From Staphylococcus sp. MI 10-1553 (GTDB taxonomy: Bacteria; Bacillota; Bacilli; Staphylococcales; Staphylococcaceae), in assembly GCF_010365305.1 (NCBI RefSeq), contig NZ_CP048279.1, positions 806,001 through 870,000 of the forward strand: a stretch of 64,000 bases of DNA. The letters are read 5' to 3'. Under the pieces are notes generated by a model. It ran no database searches and was not told the origin of the DNA. It worked only from the letters and a program-made list of their open reading frames with translations. Shown piece after piece: positions 1-7,140 of the stretch (position 1 is its first letter; each line of letters opens with the position of its first letter). The position numbers and the translations under genes are program-made.

Positions 1-55
1 ACAATTCACCCTCACTTTTTAATAAATTAAATAAAAGTGTTTAGAAATATAATTG

Positions 56-84
56 TAGACAAAGTAAAGTGGTGCCCATAAAAT
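56..84 (+). promoter_or_regulatory. Putative sigma-A promoter of the SprG-like toxin
   Basis: TAGACA (56-61) and TAAAAT (79-84) are separated by exactly 17 bases, upstream of the small toxin gene. Assignment is by pattern only. Confidence 0.5.
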
Positions 85-143
85 AAAAGTGTGAGAAAGT
101 TAGATGGATGGTGGCTATCTCGGTATAAAGAGAGGTGATGCGT

Positions 144-188
144 ATGAGCGTATTATCAAAATCTTTAGAAAGGAGAAGCCTCGAATGA
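144..188 (+). other. 14-codon leader ORF overlapping the toxin start
   Basis: An ATG at 144, preceded by GAGGTGATG-type purine-rich sequence, opens a 14-residue frame (MSVLSKSLERRSLE) that stops at TGA 186-188. It therefore overlaps the toxin ATG at 185. The AAGGAG that serves the toxin lies inside its LERR codons. The peptide resembles the N-terminal part of SprG1 of S. aureus (KSLERR), where that part is in frame with the toxin. Here it is one frame off, so it may be a coupled leader rather than part of the toxin. Confidence 0.35.
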
Positions 189-292
189 TGAGTGTAACAG
201 ACACACTATTGCTGATGTTTGCTTTCGGTAATCTTATCGTAGCATTAATCAGTTTAGTCGTGTTTATCGCTATCAATGTTCAAAAAAAATAA
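185..292 (+). CDS. SprG/Hol_Tox-like type I toxin, small membrane peptide
   Basis: This encodes a 35-residue peptide beginning MMSVTDTLLLMFAFG, followed by one hydrophobic segment (about residues 6-30) and a basic tail ending QKK. This is the layout of the putative holin-like toxins (Hol_Tox) and of SprG in S. aureus, which insert into the membrane and stop growth or kill. AAAGGAG sits 9-10 bases before ATG 185, so I prefer this start over the longer reading from 104. A terminator hairpin begins at the stop codon, and an antisense promoter faces the gene from about 437, which together give a type I toxin-antitoxin layout. The family call is from pattern and memory; toxicity is inferred. Confidence 0.65.
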   Translation: MMSVTDTLLLMFAFGNLIVALISLVVFIAINVQKK

Positions 293-329
293 CCATCTCT
301 AACTTTGACAGGTTAGATGGTTATTTTTT
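288..329. terminator. Bidirectional terminator between toxin and antisense RNA
   Basis: AACCATCT (291-298) pairs with AGATGGTT (315-322). The hairpin has a T-run on the plus side (322-329) and an A-run on the left, so it can terminate both strands. Confidence 0.7.
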
Positions 330-370
330 AACCAAACAATGAAGTCACCGTCTTTTTAACGGTCTCACTG

Positions 371-400
371 AGGCAATGCACATCATGTGTGTTGCCTTTT
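371..400 (+). terminator. Second hairpin with T-run
   Basis: AGGCAA (371-376) pairs with TTGCCT (392-397), with an inner CACA/TGTG pair, then TTTT. It could be a second toxin-mRNA terminator or the 5' stem of the antisense RNA, since it lies within that RNA's first bases. Confidence 0.45.
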
Positions 401-613
401 ATACTTATAACATAGCACATACGGCAATTTTTGTCTATTGTATTTTTTATGATGTTTCTGAAGTCAAATAAAGGAGATGTCTTAGATAGCAAGCTTCAAA
501 CCATATAAAATGAATAAACTGTGAATCGTTTGCAGATGATACAATGCCTTGGTGTCACCATACATAAAAAACATGCTAACCCTAATGTTGAAGTCAGCAT
601 GTCTATTTATCAA

Positions 614-1711
614 TTAAAGCATCCCTTTATCATTGACGTCACTGTGGGCTTTAAGCATAATTTGATGACGGTATTTGAACACGTTACGTACGACTGTTTT
701 AAGTACAGCATAAAGTGGTACTGCGACTAAAATCAATGTAAAGCCACCTAAACTACCTGAAGCTAAAATGACAATGATAATCGTGAGTGGGTGAATGTTT
801 AATGATTTACCCATAACGTTGGGTGTAATGACATTACCTTCTAGTTGTTGAGCGATTAAAGTAATGACACAGACCCAAATGAATGTGGTTGGACTTTGAA
901 TTAAGCCTAAAATACCAGCTGGTAAGAACGCCATCCAAGGTCCTAAAAATGGAATCATGTTCGCTACAATCGCAAACATCACTAAGAGCATTGTGTACTC
1001 TAAACCGATAATCGAATAACCAATATATAAAATAGCCCCAAGAATTAAACTTACTGTCACTTGACCTTGAATGTAAGACATCAGCGTTTGGTTTAAATCT
1101 TTTAATAAGTTAACGATGAAAATTTTACGTTCGCCATTAAAAATATTTGCGACGGCTGGAATAAAACGTTCGTGGTCTTTTAACATATAAATCAAGAAGA
1201 ATGGCACTAAAATCAACAAGAACAATGTCGACACAATACTTGAAATAATGTTAAGAGAGTTAGACAACAGATCCGAAGCCATTTGACTTGAATAAGAGAC
1301 GATGTCGTTAACTTTTTCTGTCACTTGATCAGGTAAACGATCGCGTTGGTCGAGTGCAAAATTAATTAAACGTTCAGTTTCACGTTGAATAAATGGAATT
1401 TGATGGATTAAATTCTCGATTTGAGTGGCAATAACCGGTCCAATCACACCAATAACTGCCGCCATCATTGCTGTTAATGCGAGTAAGATAATCGTAATGC
1501 TTGCCCATCTCGGTAGATGACGTTTCTCGAGCATTTTCTGGAATGGCAAACAGATGTAAAATAAAAAACCACTCAGCAATAAAGGTAATATAATTGATTG
1601 AATAATAATAATGATTGGCATAAATATGTGGTTAACATCTAAAAATAATTTGATGATTAAAAATAAAAGTAGTAGTGCTACACCTGTTCGGAACCACACT
1701 TTATTTGTCAT
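614..1711 (-). CDS. AI-2E family transporter (PerM-like membrane protein)
   Basis: A 365-residue multispanning protein: two hydrophobic helices at residues 8-60, another pair around 65-95, a soluble middle (about 100-150), then a cluster of helices from 155 to 345 containing the PFLGPWMAFLPAG and QQLEGNVITPNVMGKSLNIHPL stretches typical of the AI-2E transporter (PF01594) family. Length is normal for the family. Family members have been linked to autoinducer-2 export or Na+(Li+)/H+ antiport; the substrate here is not known. It stands alone on the minus strand, transcribed away from the alanine symporter gene. GAAGGAGG precedes the ATG. Confidence 0.85.
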   Translation of the reverse strand: MTNKVWFRTGVALLLLFLIIKLFLDVNHIFMPIIIIIQSIILPLLLSGFLFYICLPFQKMLEKRHLPRWASITIILLALTAMMAAVIGVIGPVIATQIENLIHQIPFIQRETERLINFALDQRDRLPDQVTEKVNDIVSYSSQMASDLLSNSLNIISSIVSTLFLLILVPFFLIYMLKDHERFIPAVANIFNGERKIFIVNLLKDLNQTLMSYIQGQVTVSLILGAILYIGYSIIGLEYTMLLVMFAIVANMIPFLGPWMAFLPAGILGLIQSPTTFIWVCVITLIAQQLEGNVITPNVMGKSLNIHPLTIIIVILASGSLGGFTLILVAVPLYAVLKTVVRNVFKYRHQIMLKAHSDVNDKGML

Positions 1712-1840
1712 ACATTGTTTCCTCCTTCTATAAGAACATTGATTACAGTATATCCCAATCGGAATCGCATTAAAAGAAAAAATTTAATCAATACTAGAAT
1801 AATTTTCATTTTTGCGTGGTGTATTGTCGTTAAAAAAGAG

Positions 1841-1869
1841 TTGCGCGGAACTTTTTAACTGTGTATACT
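1841..1869 (+). promoter_or_regulatory. Promoter of the alanine symporter gene
   Basis: TTGCGC (1841-1846), a 17-base spacer and TATACT (1864-1869). Confidence 0.6.
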
Positions 1870-1877
1870 TATATCAT

Positions 1878-1892
1878 ATTTATCAGAAAATT
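1878..1892 (+). promoter_or_regulatory. CodY-box-like site
   Basis: The 15-mer ATTTATCAGAAAATT differs at two positions from the CodY consensus AATTTTCWGAAAATT. It lies just downstream of the predicted transcription start of an amino-acid transporter gene, a typical place for CodY repression. Prediction only. Confidence 0.4.
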
Positions 1893-1928
1893 TTAAAAAT
1901 GGATACATAGGAAAAAGGGGGAATGCTT

Positions 1929-3500
1929 ATGTTAGAAACGATTGTGGGATGGCTCAATGATATTGTTTGGAGTAAGCCATTAGTTTATGGTCTCTTACTG
2001 ACGGGAGTCGCATTTAGTTTGATGAGTCGATTTTTACAGGTCCGTCACTTTAAAGAAATGATTCGTCTCATGTTTCAAGGCGAAAAGTCACCAACTGGGA
2101 TTTCTAGTTTTCAGGCCATTGCGTTATCATTAGCAGGTCGTGTTGGAACAGGGAATATCGTTGGGGTATCTACCGCGATTTTCATCGGGGGTCCTGGTGC
2201 AGTCTTTTGGATGTGGGCTACTGCATTTTTAGGCGCAGGGACAGCCTTTATCGAGTCAGCATTAGGTCAAATTTATAAGCAAGAAGAAGACGGTGAATAC
2301 CGTGGTGGTCCAGCCTACTATATTGAAAAAGGGATTAAAGGTAAATTTGGGAAGGTTTACGGTTTAGTCTTCGCGATTGTGACGATTATTTCAGTCGGTC
2401 TATTACTGCCAGGTGTTCAGTCGAATGCGATTGCAAGTTCAATGCATAATGCATTCGGTGTTCCTGCATGGGTGATGGCAGTCGTACTTGTAGTGATTTT
2501 AGCGCTCATTATTTTTGGTGGAGTGAAATGGATTGCGAAAGTAGCGACAGCAGTTGTCCCGTTTATGGCGATTATTTATATTTTAATGGCGATTGTCATT
2601 ATCGTACTTAATATTCAAGAAGTGCCTGCATTATTCGCGCTTATTTTTAAATCAGCATTCGGTATGGAAGCTGCTTTTGGTGGTATTATCGGTGCAATGA
2701 TTGAAATCGGTGTCAAACGTGGACTTTATTCAAACGAAGCAGGTCAAGGTACAGGACCTCACGCAGCGGCAGCAGCAGAAGTGTCTCACCCAGCTAAACA
2801 AGGTCTCGTTCAAGCCTTTTCTGTTTACGTGGATACACTATTCGTTTGTACTGCAACAGCGTTAATTATTTTAATTTCTGGTACATACAATACAACAGAT
2901 GGTACAGTTGCGGCTGATGGTATGCCTGGTTTATTAAAAAATGGTGAAATTTTTGTGCAAAACGCGGATGGTACGAAAGATTACTCAGGTACTGCGATGT
3001 ATGCACAAGCAGGGATTGATAAAGCGTTACAAGGTGCTAGTTACCACTTTGATCCGAATTTCTCAGGATTTGGTTCATACTTTATTGCGATTGCGTTATT
3101 CTTCTTTGCCTTTACAACTATTTTAGCGTATTACTACATCGCCGAAACGAATGTAAGTTTTTTAACGAATCGTATTGCGAAAAATCAAAACCAATTATGG
3201 CGTAATGTGACACGTCTCGTTCTAATCGCAGCGACTGCATACGGTGCGGTGAAAACGGCTGACATTGCATGGGCTATGGGTGACTTAGGTGTCGGATTGA
3301 TGGCCTGGTTAAACATTATCGCGATTTGGATTTTATATAAACCAGCCATGCATGCATTAAAAGACTTTGAACGCCAGAAGAAGGAGAAAGGGACAGGTAA
3401 AACCGCGATTTACCGTCCAGATCCTAAAGAGATTCCAACAGCAACGTTCTGGTTAGAAGATTATCCGAAACGTTTGAAAGAAGAAGATATTCAACCGTAA
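1929..3500 (+). CDS. Sodium:alanine symporter, AGCS family
   Basis: This is a 523-residue secondary transporter with about 10-11 membrane segments. It has the AGCS hallmarks: the SLAGRVGTGNIVGV block near residue 70, the EDGEYRGGPAYYIEKG block near 118, and the NEAGQGTGPHAAAAAEV block near 270. Members take up alanine or glycine with Na+ (or H+). An ATG exists at 1923, but AAAAAGGGGG ends one base before it; the ATG at 1929 has proper spacing and is preferred. A CodY-like site lies in its leader. The C-terminal approximately 45 residues are hydrophilic and cytoplasmic. Confidence 0.9.
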   Translation: MLETIVGWLNDIVWSKPLVYGLLLTGVAFSLMSRFLQVRHFKEMIRLMFQGEKSPTGISSFQAIALSLAGRVGTGNIVGVSTAIFIGGPGAVFWMWATAFLGAGTAFIESALGQIYKQEEDGEYRGGPAYYIEKGIKGKFGKVYGLVFAIVTIISVGLLLPGVQSNAIASSMHNAFGVPAWVMAVVLVVILALIIFGGVKWIAKVATAVVPFMAIIYILMAIVIIVLNIQEVPALFALIFKSAFGMEAAFGGIIGAMIEIGVKRGLYSNEAGQGTGPHAAAAAEVSHPAKQGLVQAFSVYVDTLFVCTATALIILISGTYNTTDGTVAADGMPGLLKNGEIFVQNADGTKDYSGTAMYAQAGIDKALQGASYHFDPNFSGFGSYFIAIALFFFAFTTILAYYYIAETNVSFLTNRIAKNQNQLWRNVTRLVLIAATAYGAVKTADIAWAMGDLGVGLMAWLNIIAIWILYKPAMHALKDFERQKKEKGTGKTAIYRPDPKEIPTATFWLEDYPKRLKEEDIQP

Positions 3501-3543
3501 CATCACAAGATAGACAAAATAGCGTCAAATCAAGCTTTATAGA

Positions 3544-3572
3544 TTAACACAGCACGCGTCTCCTGATACAAT
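3544..3572 (+). promoter_or_regulatory. Promoter of the esterase gene
   Basis: TTAACA (3544-3549), a 17-base spacer and TACAAT (3567-3572), about 30 bases before the ATG. It gives a short leader carrying AGGAGG. Confidence 0.6.
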
Positions 3573-3602
3573 GAGATTAATTCGTATGAGGAGGCGCTTT
3601 TT

Positions 3603-4343
3603 ATGACTACATTTAATCCGGGTGAAGTAACGGTCACACACTTACAAAGCGACTACTTAGAGCGAGAAATTACATTATCAGTATATTTGCCGAAAGATTA
3701 TTCTGATTTATATAAATCGAAAGTAATTTTTTGTTTTGATGGTCGTGATTTTCTAAGGTATGGTCAACTTCATCGTGCTTATGAGAAATTAAGAAAAAAT
3801 GGGGAAGTCGAACGTGCAATTATCGTCGGACTGCATTATCAAAATGTGAAGATGCGTCATATGGAATTTCATCCAGAAGGCGAAAAAGCTGCACAAACGG
3901 TTCAAGCTGTCGCAAATGAGATCTTACCGTGGATTGATGAAAATTTCGCAACATATAAAGTGGGGAACGCGAGAATTTTATTAGGTGATAGTTTAGCAGG
4001 TAGTATCGCATTGTTAACGGCGCTCTCGTATCCACGTGTGATGAGTCAAGTTGGCTTGTTGAGTCCGCATTATGATGATATTGTGAAACTCATTTTTGAT
4101 CGTTGTCAGTTTAAATCAGAATTAAACATTTGGCATGCGGTAGGGAAAGAAGAGATCGATTTTAAATTGCCGACCAGTGGTGAACGGGCAGACTTCTTGA
4201 CACCTAATCGTACATTAAAAGATTTATTTGAATCGAAACAAATGACATATTACTACGAAGAATTAAATGGTGGGCACAATTGGAAAACTTGGCAGAAAGA
4301 ATTGCCAAAAATGTTAACTTACTTTTTAGGTAACTCGTTTTAA
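3603..4343 (+). CDS. YjcH-like putative esterase (alpha/beta hydrolase)
   Basis: A 246-residue soluble protein of the esterase D/enterochelin-esterase-like family (PF00756). The nucleophile elbow is GDSLAG near residue 123, and a histidine in NGGHNW near residue 230 fits the catalytic His. No signal peptide is seen, so it is cytoplasmic. In Bacillus and Staphylococcus relatives it neighbours yjcG, which is also true here except that an IS200/IS605 element now separates them. AGGAGG lies 7 bases before the ATG. The substrate is unknown. Confidence 0.8.
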   Translation: MTTFNPGEVTVTHLQSDYLEREITLSVYLPKDYSDLYKSKVIFCFDGRDFLRYGQLHRAYEKLRKNGEVERAIIVGLHYQNVKMRHMEFHPEGEKAAQTVQAVANEILPWIDENFATYKVGNARILLGDSLAGSIALLTALSYPRVMSQVGLLSPHYDDIVKLIFDRCQFKSELNIWHAVGKEEIDFKLPTSGERADFLTPNRTLKDLFESKQMTYYYEELNGGHNWKTWQKELPKMLTYFLGNSF

Positions 4344-4362
4344 CTTAATTCAGGCAGAAGTC

Positions 4363-4382
4363 TCCCATCCTCTATAGGTGGG
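4363..4382 (+). repeat. IS left-end hairpin
   Basis: CCCATCCT...AGGTGGG forms a short imperfect stem-loop, the kind recognised as single-stranded DNA by Y1 transposases. Confidence 0.55.
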
Positions 4383-4505
4383 TGATGAATGCCGTTCGGT
4401 ATGAGGGTTACCGTTGGTAACTCGAAAACCGACACGCAAGGCTCATCGCCTTTTTATTTTGTTCTATGTTATAATCAGTCTATATAAGAAGTGAGTTGAT
4501 ATAAC

Positions 4506-4910
4506 ATGAAATTAGATACTAATAATCATTCGGTGTTTCTTCTCTATTATCATCTTGTGTTGGTTACTAAATACCGTAGACAAGTGATTGATGATAAAAT
4601 TTCTGAATTTGCTAAAACAACTTTTGTACGAATTGCAGCGTCTTATCATATTACTCTAGTTGAGTGGAATCATGATAAAGACCATGTTCATATTATGTTC
4701 AAAGCACAACCAAAAACAGAATTGACAAAATTCATCAATGCCTATAAAAGTGCCAGTTCGCGTTTGATAAAACGCGACTTTCCAAAAGTAAGACAGTTTC
4801 TTTGGAAAGAAATGTTTTGGTCTAGAAGTTTTTGCCTTTTGACAACTGGTGGCGCACCAATTGACGTTATAAAAAAATATATTCAGAATCAAGGTTATAA
4901 TCATAAATAG
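4506..4910 (+). CDS. tnpA: IS200/IS605 transposase TnpA (Y1 HUH)
   Basis: A 134-residue protein, normal length for TnpA. The HUH metal-binding motif is H60-V-H62 (DHVHIMF) and the nucleophilic tyrosine is Y125 in the C-terminal helix (VIKKYIQNQ). These enzymes cut and rejoin single-stranded DNA at the element ends during replication, without cofactor. No frameshift or stop is seen and both catalytic parts are present, so the element may still be mobile. A -10-like TATAAT lies at 4470-4475. Confidence 0.9.
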   Translation: MKLDTNNHSVFLLYYHLVLVTKYRRQVIDDKISEFAKTTFVRIAASYHITLVEWNHDKDHVHIMFKAQPKTELTKFINAYKSASSRLIKRDFPKVRQFLWKEMFWSRSFCLLTTGGAPIDVIKKYIQNQGYNHK

Positions 4911-4925
4911 AGAGGTGCGTAGCTT

Positions 4926-6068
4926 ATGGAACGACTCAAAGCATATAAATTTAGAATCTATCCAACTGAAGAACAAAAAATTTTCTTCGCTAAGTCTTTC
5001 GGTTGTGTCCGTAAGGTCTACAATCTAATGCTTGATGATCGAATGAAAGCTTATGAAGAAACTAAGAATGTTTCTTCTAAAAAAATGAAGTTCCCGACAC
5101 CAGCTAAATATAAGAATGAATTTCCATTTTTGAAGGAAGTAGATAGCCTTGCCTTGGCTAATGCACAACTCAATTTAGACAAGGCATATAAGAATTTCTT
5201 TAGAGATAAATCTGTTGGATTTCCTCGGTTCAAAAGTAAGAAGAATCCCGTTCAAAGCTATACCACTAATAATCAAAATGGCACAATATCCTTGATTGAT
5301 AATAAATTCATCAAAGTTCCTAAGTTGAAGTCATCAGTTAAAATAAAGCTTCATAGACAACCTAAAGGTATTATCAAATCAGCTACAATATCACGCCGTT
5401 CAAGCGGTAAATACTATGTTTCTTTATTGTGCAAAGAAGAAGTTGTCGAGTTTCCTAAAACTAATTCTGCAATTGGAATTGACCTTGGAATCACTCATTT
5501 TGCCATTTTTTCTGACGGTCAAAAGATTGATAATAATAAGTTCACTTCGAAAATGGCACAGAAACTAAAACGTGAACAACGTAAGTTGTCGAGACGTGCC
5601 CTGTTAGCCAAAAAGAAGGGTATCAATCTCTTTGAAGCCAAAAACTACCAGAAACAAAAACAGAAAGTTGCACGACTACATGAAAAGGTAATGAATCAAC
5701 GCACTGACTTTCTAAACAAGTTGAGTACAGAGATTATCAAAAATCACGATATTATCTGTATTGAAGACTTAAACACAAAAGGTATGTTGCGAAATCATAA
5801 ACTGGCTAAAAGCATTTCTGATGTGTCATGGTCTAGCTTTGTGATTAAGCTACAATACAAAGCTGACTGGTATGGACGTGAAATAGTCAAGATTGATAAA
5901 TGGTTTCCATCAAGTCAAGTCTGTTCAGAGTGCGGACATAATGATGGCAAGAAAAATCTCAAAATTCGAGAATGGTCTTGTCCTATTTGCCATGCTCACC
6001 ATGACCGAGATATAAACGCGAGCATCAATATTTTGACCGAAGGGCTACGAATGCAAACATTAGCTTAG
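4926..6068 (+). CDS. tnpB: TnpB RNA-guided endonuclease of the IS
   Basis: A 380-residue protein with an N-terminal helix-turn-helix region ([17 protein letters not shown]) and a RuvC-like core. The three acidic residues are D186 (AIGIDLG), E280 (ICIEDLN) and D362 (HDRDINAS). A four-cysteine zinc finger (CSECG ... CPIC) lies between the last two. Known TnpBs (ISDra2 type) use an omega RNA from the element's right end to cleave the empty donor site and so retain the element. All key residues are present. It starts 15 bases after tnpA; GAGAGGTG precedes the ATG. Confidence 0.9.
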   Translation: MERLKAYKFRIYPTEEQKIFFAKSFGCVRKVYNLMLDDRMKAYEETKNVSSKKMKFPTPAKYKNEFPFLKEVDSLALANAQLNLDKAYKNFFRDKSVGFPRFKSKKNPVQSYTTNNQNGTISLIDNKFIKVPKLKSSVKIKLHRQPKGIIKSATISRRSSGKYYVSLLCKEEVVEFPKTNSAIGIDLGITHFAIFSDGQKIDNNKFTSKMAQKLKREQRKLSRRALLAKKKGINLFEAKNYQKQKQKVARLHEKVMNQRTDFLNKLSTEIIKNHDIICIEDLNTKGMLRNHKLAKSISDVSWSSFVIKLQYKADWYGREIVKIDKWFPSSQVCSECGHNDGKKNLKIREWSCPICHAHHDRDINASINILTEGLRMQTLA

Positions 6069-6226
6069 AAAAGATCGATAACCGTAGGGTCTACGGGGAT
6101 AGCTTGGTCAATAAGAGAAACCTCTGTTAGTAAAGAAATACACTTACAAGTACGCTCTATTCCCAAGAAGCTCCCACTTCAAGCGTTAAGAACCTTTATG
6201 TTTTAGCTAAGTGGTGAGTAGTTCAC
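6040..6226 (+). ncRNA. Putative omega RNA (reRNA) of TnpB
   Basis: The tnpB 3' end and the 158 bases after its stop contain a perfect stem (CCGTAG/CTACGG around 6083-6097) and the right-end hairpin. In IS200/IS605 elements this zone makes the guide RNA whose last part reads into host DNA. If the right end is at 6226, the guide would begin GAAAATTTGC. Position is by family analogy. Confidence 0.5.
6171..6218 (+). repeat. IS right-end hairpin
   Basis: CTC-CCACTT (6171-6179) pairs with AAGTGG-T-GAG (6209-6218), with an inner AGC/GCT pair. This fits the right-end subterminal hairpin of IS200/IS605. Confidence 0.6.
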
Positions 6227-6236
6227 GAAAATTTGC

Positions 6237-6242
6237 TATAAT
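6237..6242 (+). promoter_or_regulatory. -10 element of yjcG next to the IS right end
   Basis: TATAAT at 6237-6242. The matching -35 position (about 6214-6219) lies inside the IS right-end hairpin and reads GTGAGT, a poor -35. The native -35 was probably displaced by the insertion. Confidence 0.45.
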
Positions 6243-6273
6243 AAAAGTAAGCGAATACAAAGGAGGAATTCAA

Positions 6274-6780
6274 ATGATTTTAGGATTAGCGTTAATTCCG
6301 TCAAAAGATTTCCAAAGCGAGGTCAACGCTTATCGTAAACGTTATGATAAGCACTACACAATGATTCAACCTCATATTACGATTAAAAGTAATTTTGAAA
6401 TTGATGAAAAAGATCTTGGTCAAGTTAAAGCTGAAATAGAAAAACGTTTAGAAGGGGCACAACCGGCAGATGTCCATGTATCAAAAGCATCAAACTTTGC
6501 ACCGATTACAAACGTTATTTATTTTAAAGTAGAGAAAAATACAGCGTTAGAAGATTTATTCAACCGCTTTGATAGCGAAGATTTTTATGGTAAATCAGAA
6601 CATGCATTTGTACCACACTTTACGATTGCACAAGGTTTAACAAGCCAAGAGTTTGAAGACATTTACGGTCAAGTGCATTTAGCTGGTATTGATCATAAGG
6701 AAACGATTGATACATTATCATTAATGCGTTTTAAAGAGGACGCAGAAGAATGGGAAGAAATTGCTACTTTTTCATTATAA
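6274..6780 (+). CDS. yjcG: YjcG-family 2H phosphoesterase (2'-5' RNA ligase-like)
   Basis: A 168-residue cytoplasmic protein with the two HxTx motifs of the 2H phosphoesterase superfamily, HITIK near residue 35 and HFTIA near residue 115. The superfamily acts on 2'-5' or cyclic phosphodiester bonds; the physiological substrate of YjcG is not established. AAAGGAGG lies 8 bases before ATG 6274, so the upstream in-frame codons from 6211 (inside the IS end) are not coding. It is the usual partner of the yjcH-like esterase upstream. Confidence 0.85.
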   Translation: MILGLALIPSKDFQSEVNAYRKRYDKHYTMIQPHITIKSNFEIDEKDLGQVKAEIEKRLEGAQPADVHVSKASNFAPITNVIYFKVEKNTALEDLFNRFDSEDFYGKSEHAFVPHFTIAQGLTSQEFEDIYGQVHLAGIDHKETIDTLSLMRFKEDAEEWEEIATFSL

Positions 6781-7017
6781 GACGTTGTGGTGAGGCGTAA
6801 GTGATTCAACAACATGTCTCATTACTTCAAATGTCTTTCTCATTTATGACATGACTGCACGATCACCAAAGTTTTTTAATGAATCAATGCGTTATGTTAA
6901 TTAAACTAAGTCATTTTTTAGGTGTGTGATGTATAAAATTGTTCGGCCGCCTATCGCATTCTATCAAACTACAGGATATTATAAAATTAACAAAAACATC
7001 TGCATTTAATGCACCAA
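6781..7017. other. Intergenic stretch without recognised gene
   Basis: Between yjcG and the terminator at 7018 I see only short frames, including a 26-codon one from ATG 6929 with no good ribosome site. No RNA gene was recognised. It marks the left edge of the accessory block. Confidence 0.4.
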
Positions 7018-7050
7018 CCCCCTTACTTTGGCCGTAGCAAGGGGGTTTTT
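7018..7050 (+). terminator. Rho-independent terminator
   Basis: CCCCCTT (7018-7024) pairs with AAGGGGG (7039-7045), followed by TTTTT. It ends yjcG transcription or isolates hsdM from upstream reading. Confidence 0.8.
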
Positions 7051-7140
7051 ATTGGTGTGAAAAAGCTATGTAAAATGTATCACGCGCTAACGGATAATAT
7101 ACTATAATAGGTGGTAAGAGAGTTAAACGGAGGAAAAGCA

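Larger units (their letters stand above)
285..402 (-). ncRNA. Putative SprF-like antisense RNA
   Basis: On the minus strand TAGACA (432-437) and TATGTT (409-414) lie 17 bases apart, predicting a start near 402. Transcription would run back over the 3' end of the toxin gene and stop at the 291-322 hairpin, whose minus-strand copy is followed by a run of T. The roughly 115-base product would be convergent with the toxin mRNA and overlap its 3' end, as SprF does with SprG. Inference from promoter and terminator patterns. Confidence 0.45.
4344..6226 (+). mobile_element. IS200/IS605-family insertion sequence (tnpA + tnpB)
   Basis: Two same-strand genes, a Y1 transposase and TnpB, lie between an imperfect hairpin at 4363-4382 (left end) and another at 6171-6218 (right end). 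Absence of terminal inverted repeats and of target duplication is normal for this family. The exact left boundary is not visible; it lies between the esterase stop (4343) and the left hairpin. The right end is placed at the TTCAC (6222-6226) after the hairpin, by analogy with family cleavage sites. The element separates yjcH from yjcG, and its right end lies 10 bases from the yjcG -10. Confidence 0.85.

Noticed and set aside
521..730. 69-codon plus-strand frame
   Set aside because: It runs over the 3' end of the minus-strand AI-2E transporter, has no ribosome site, and its peptide is not family-like.
3556..3597. Hairpin GCGTCTCCT/AGGAGGCGC that would hide the esterase ribosome site
   Set aside because: A TTAACA-N17-TACAAT promoter lies across it with a predicted start near 3579, so the left arm is probably not in the mRNA.
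6929..7009. 26-codon frame MYKIVRPPIAFYQ...
   Set aside because: Very short, weak ribosome site, no recognised family; could be chance.
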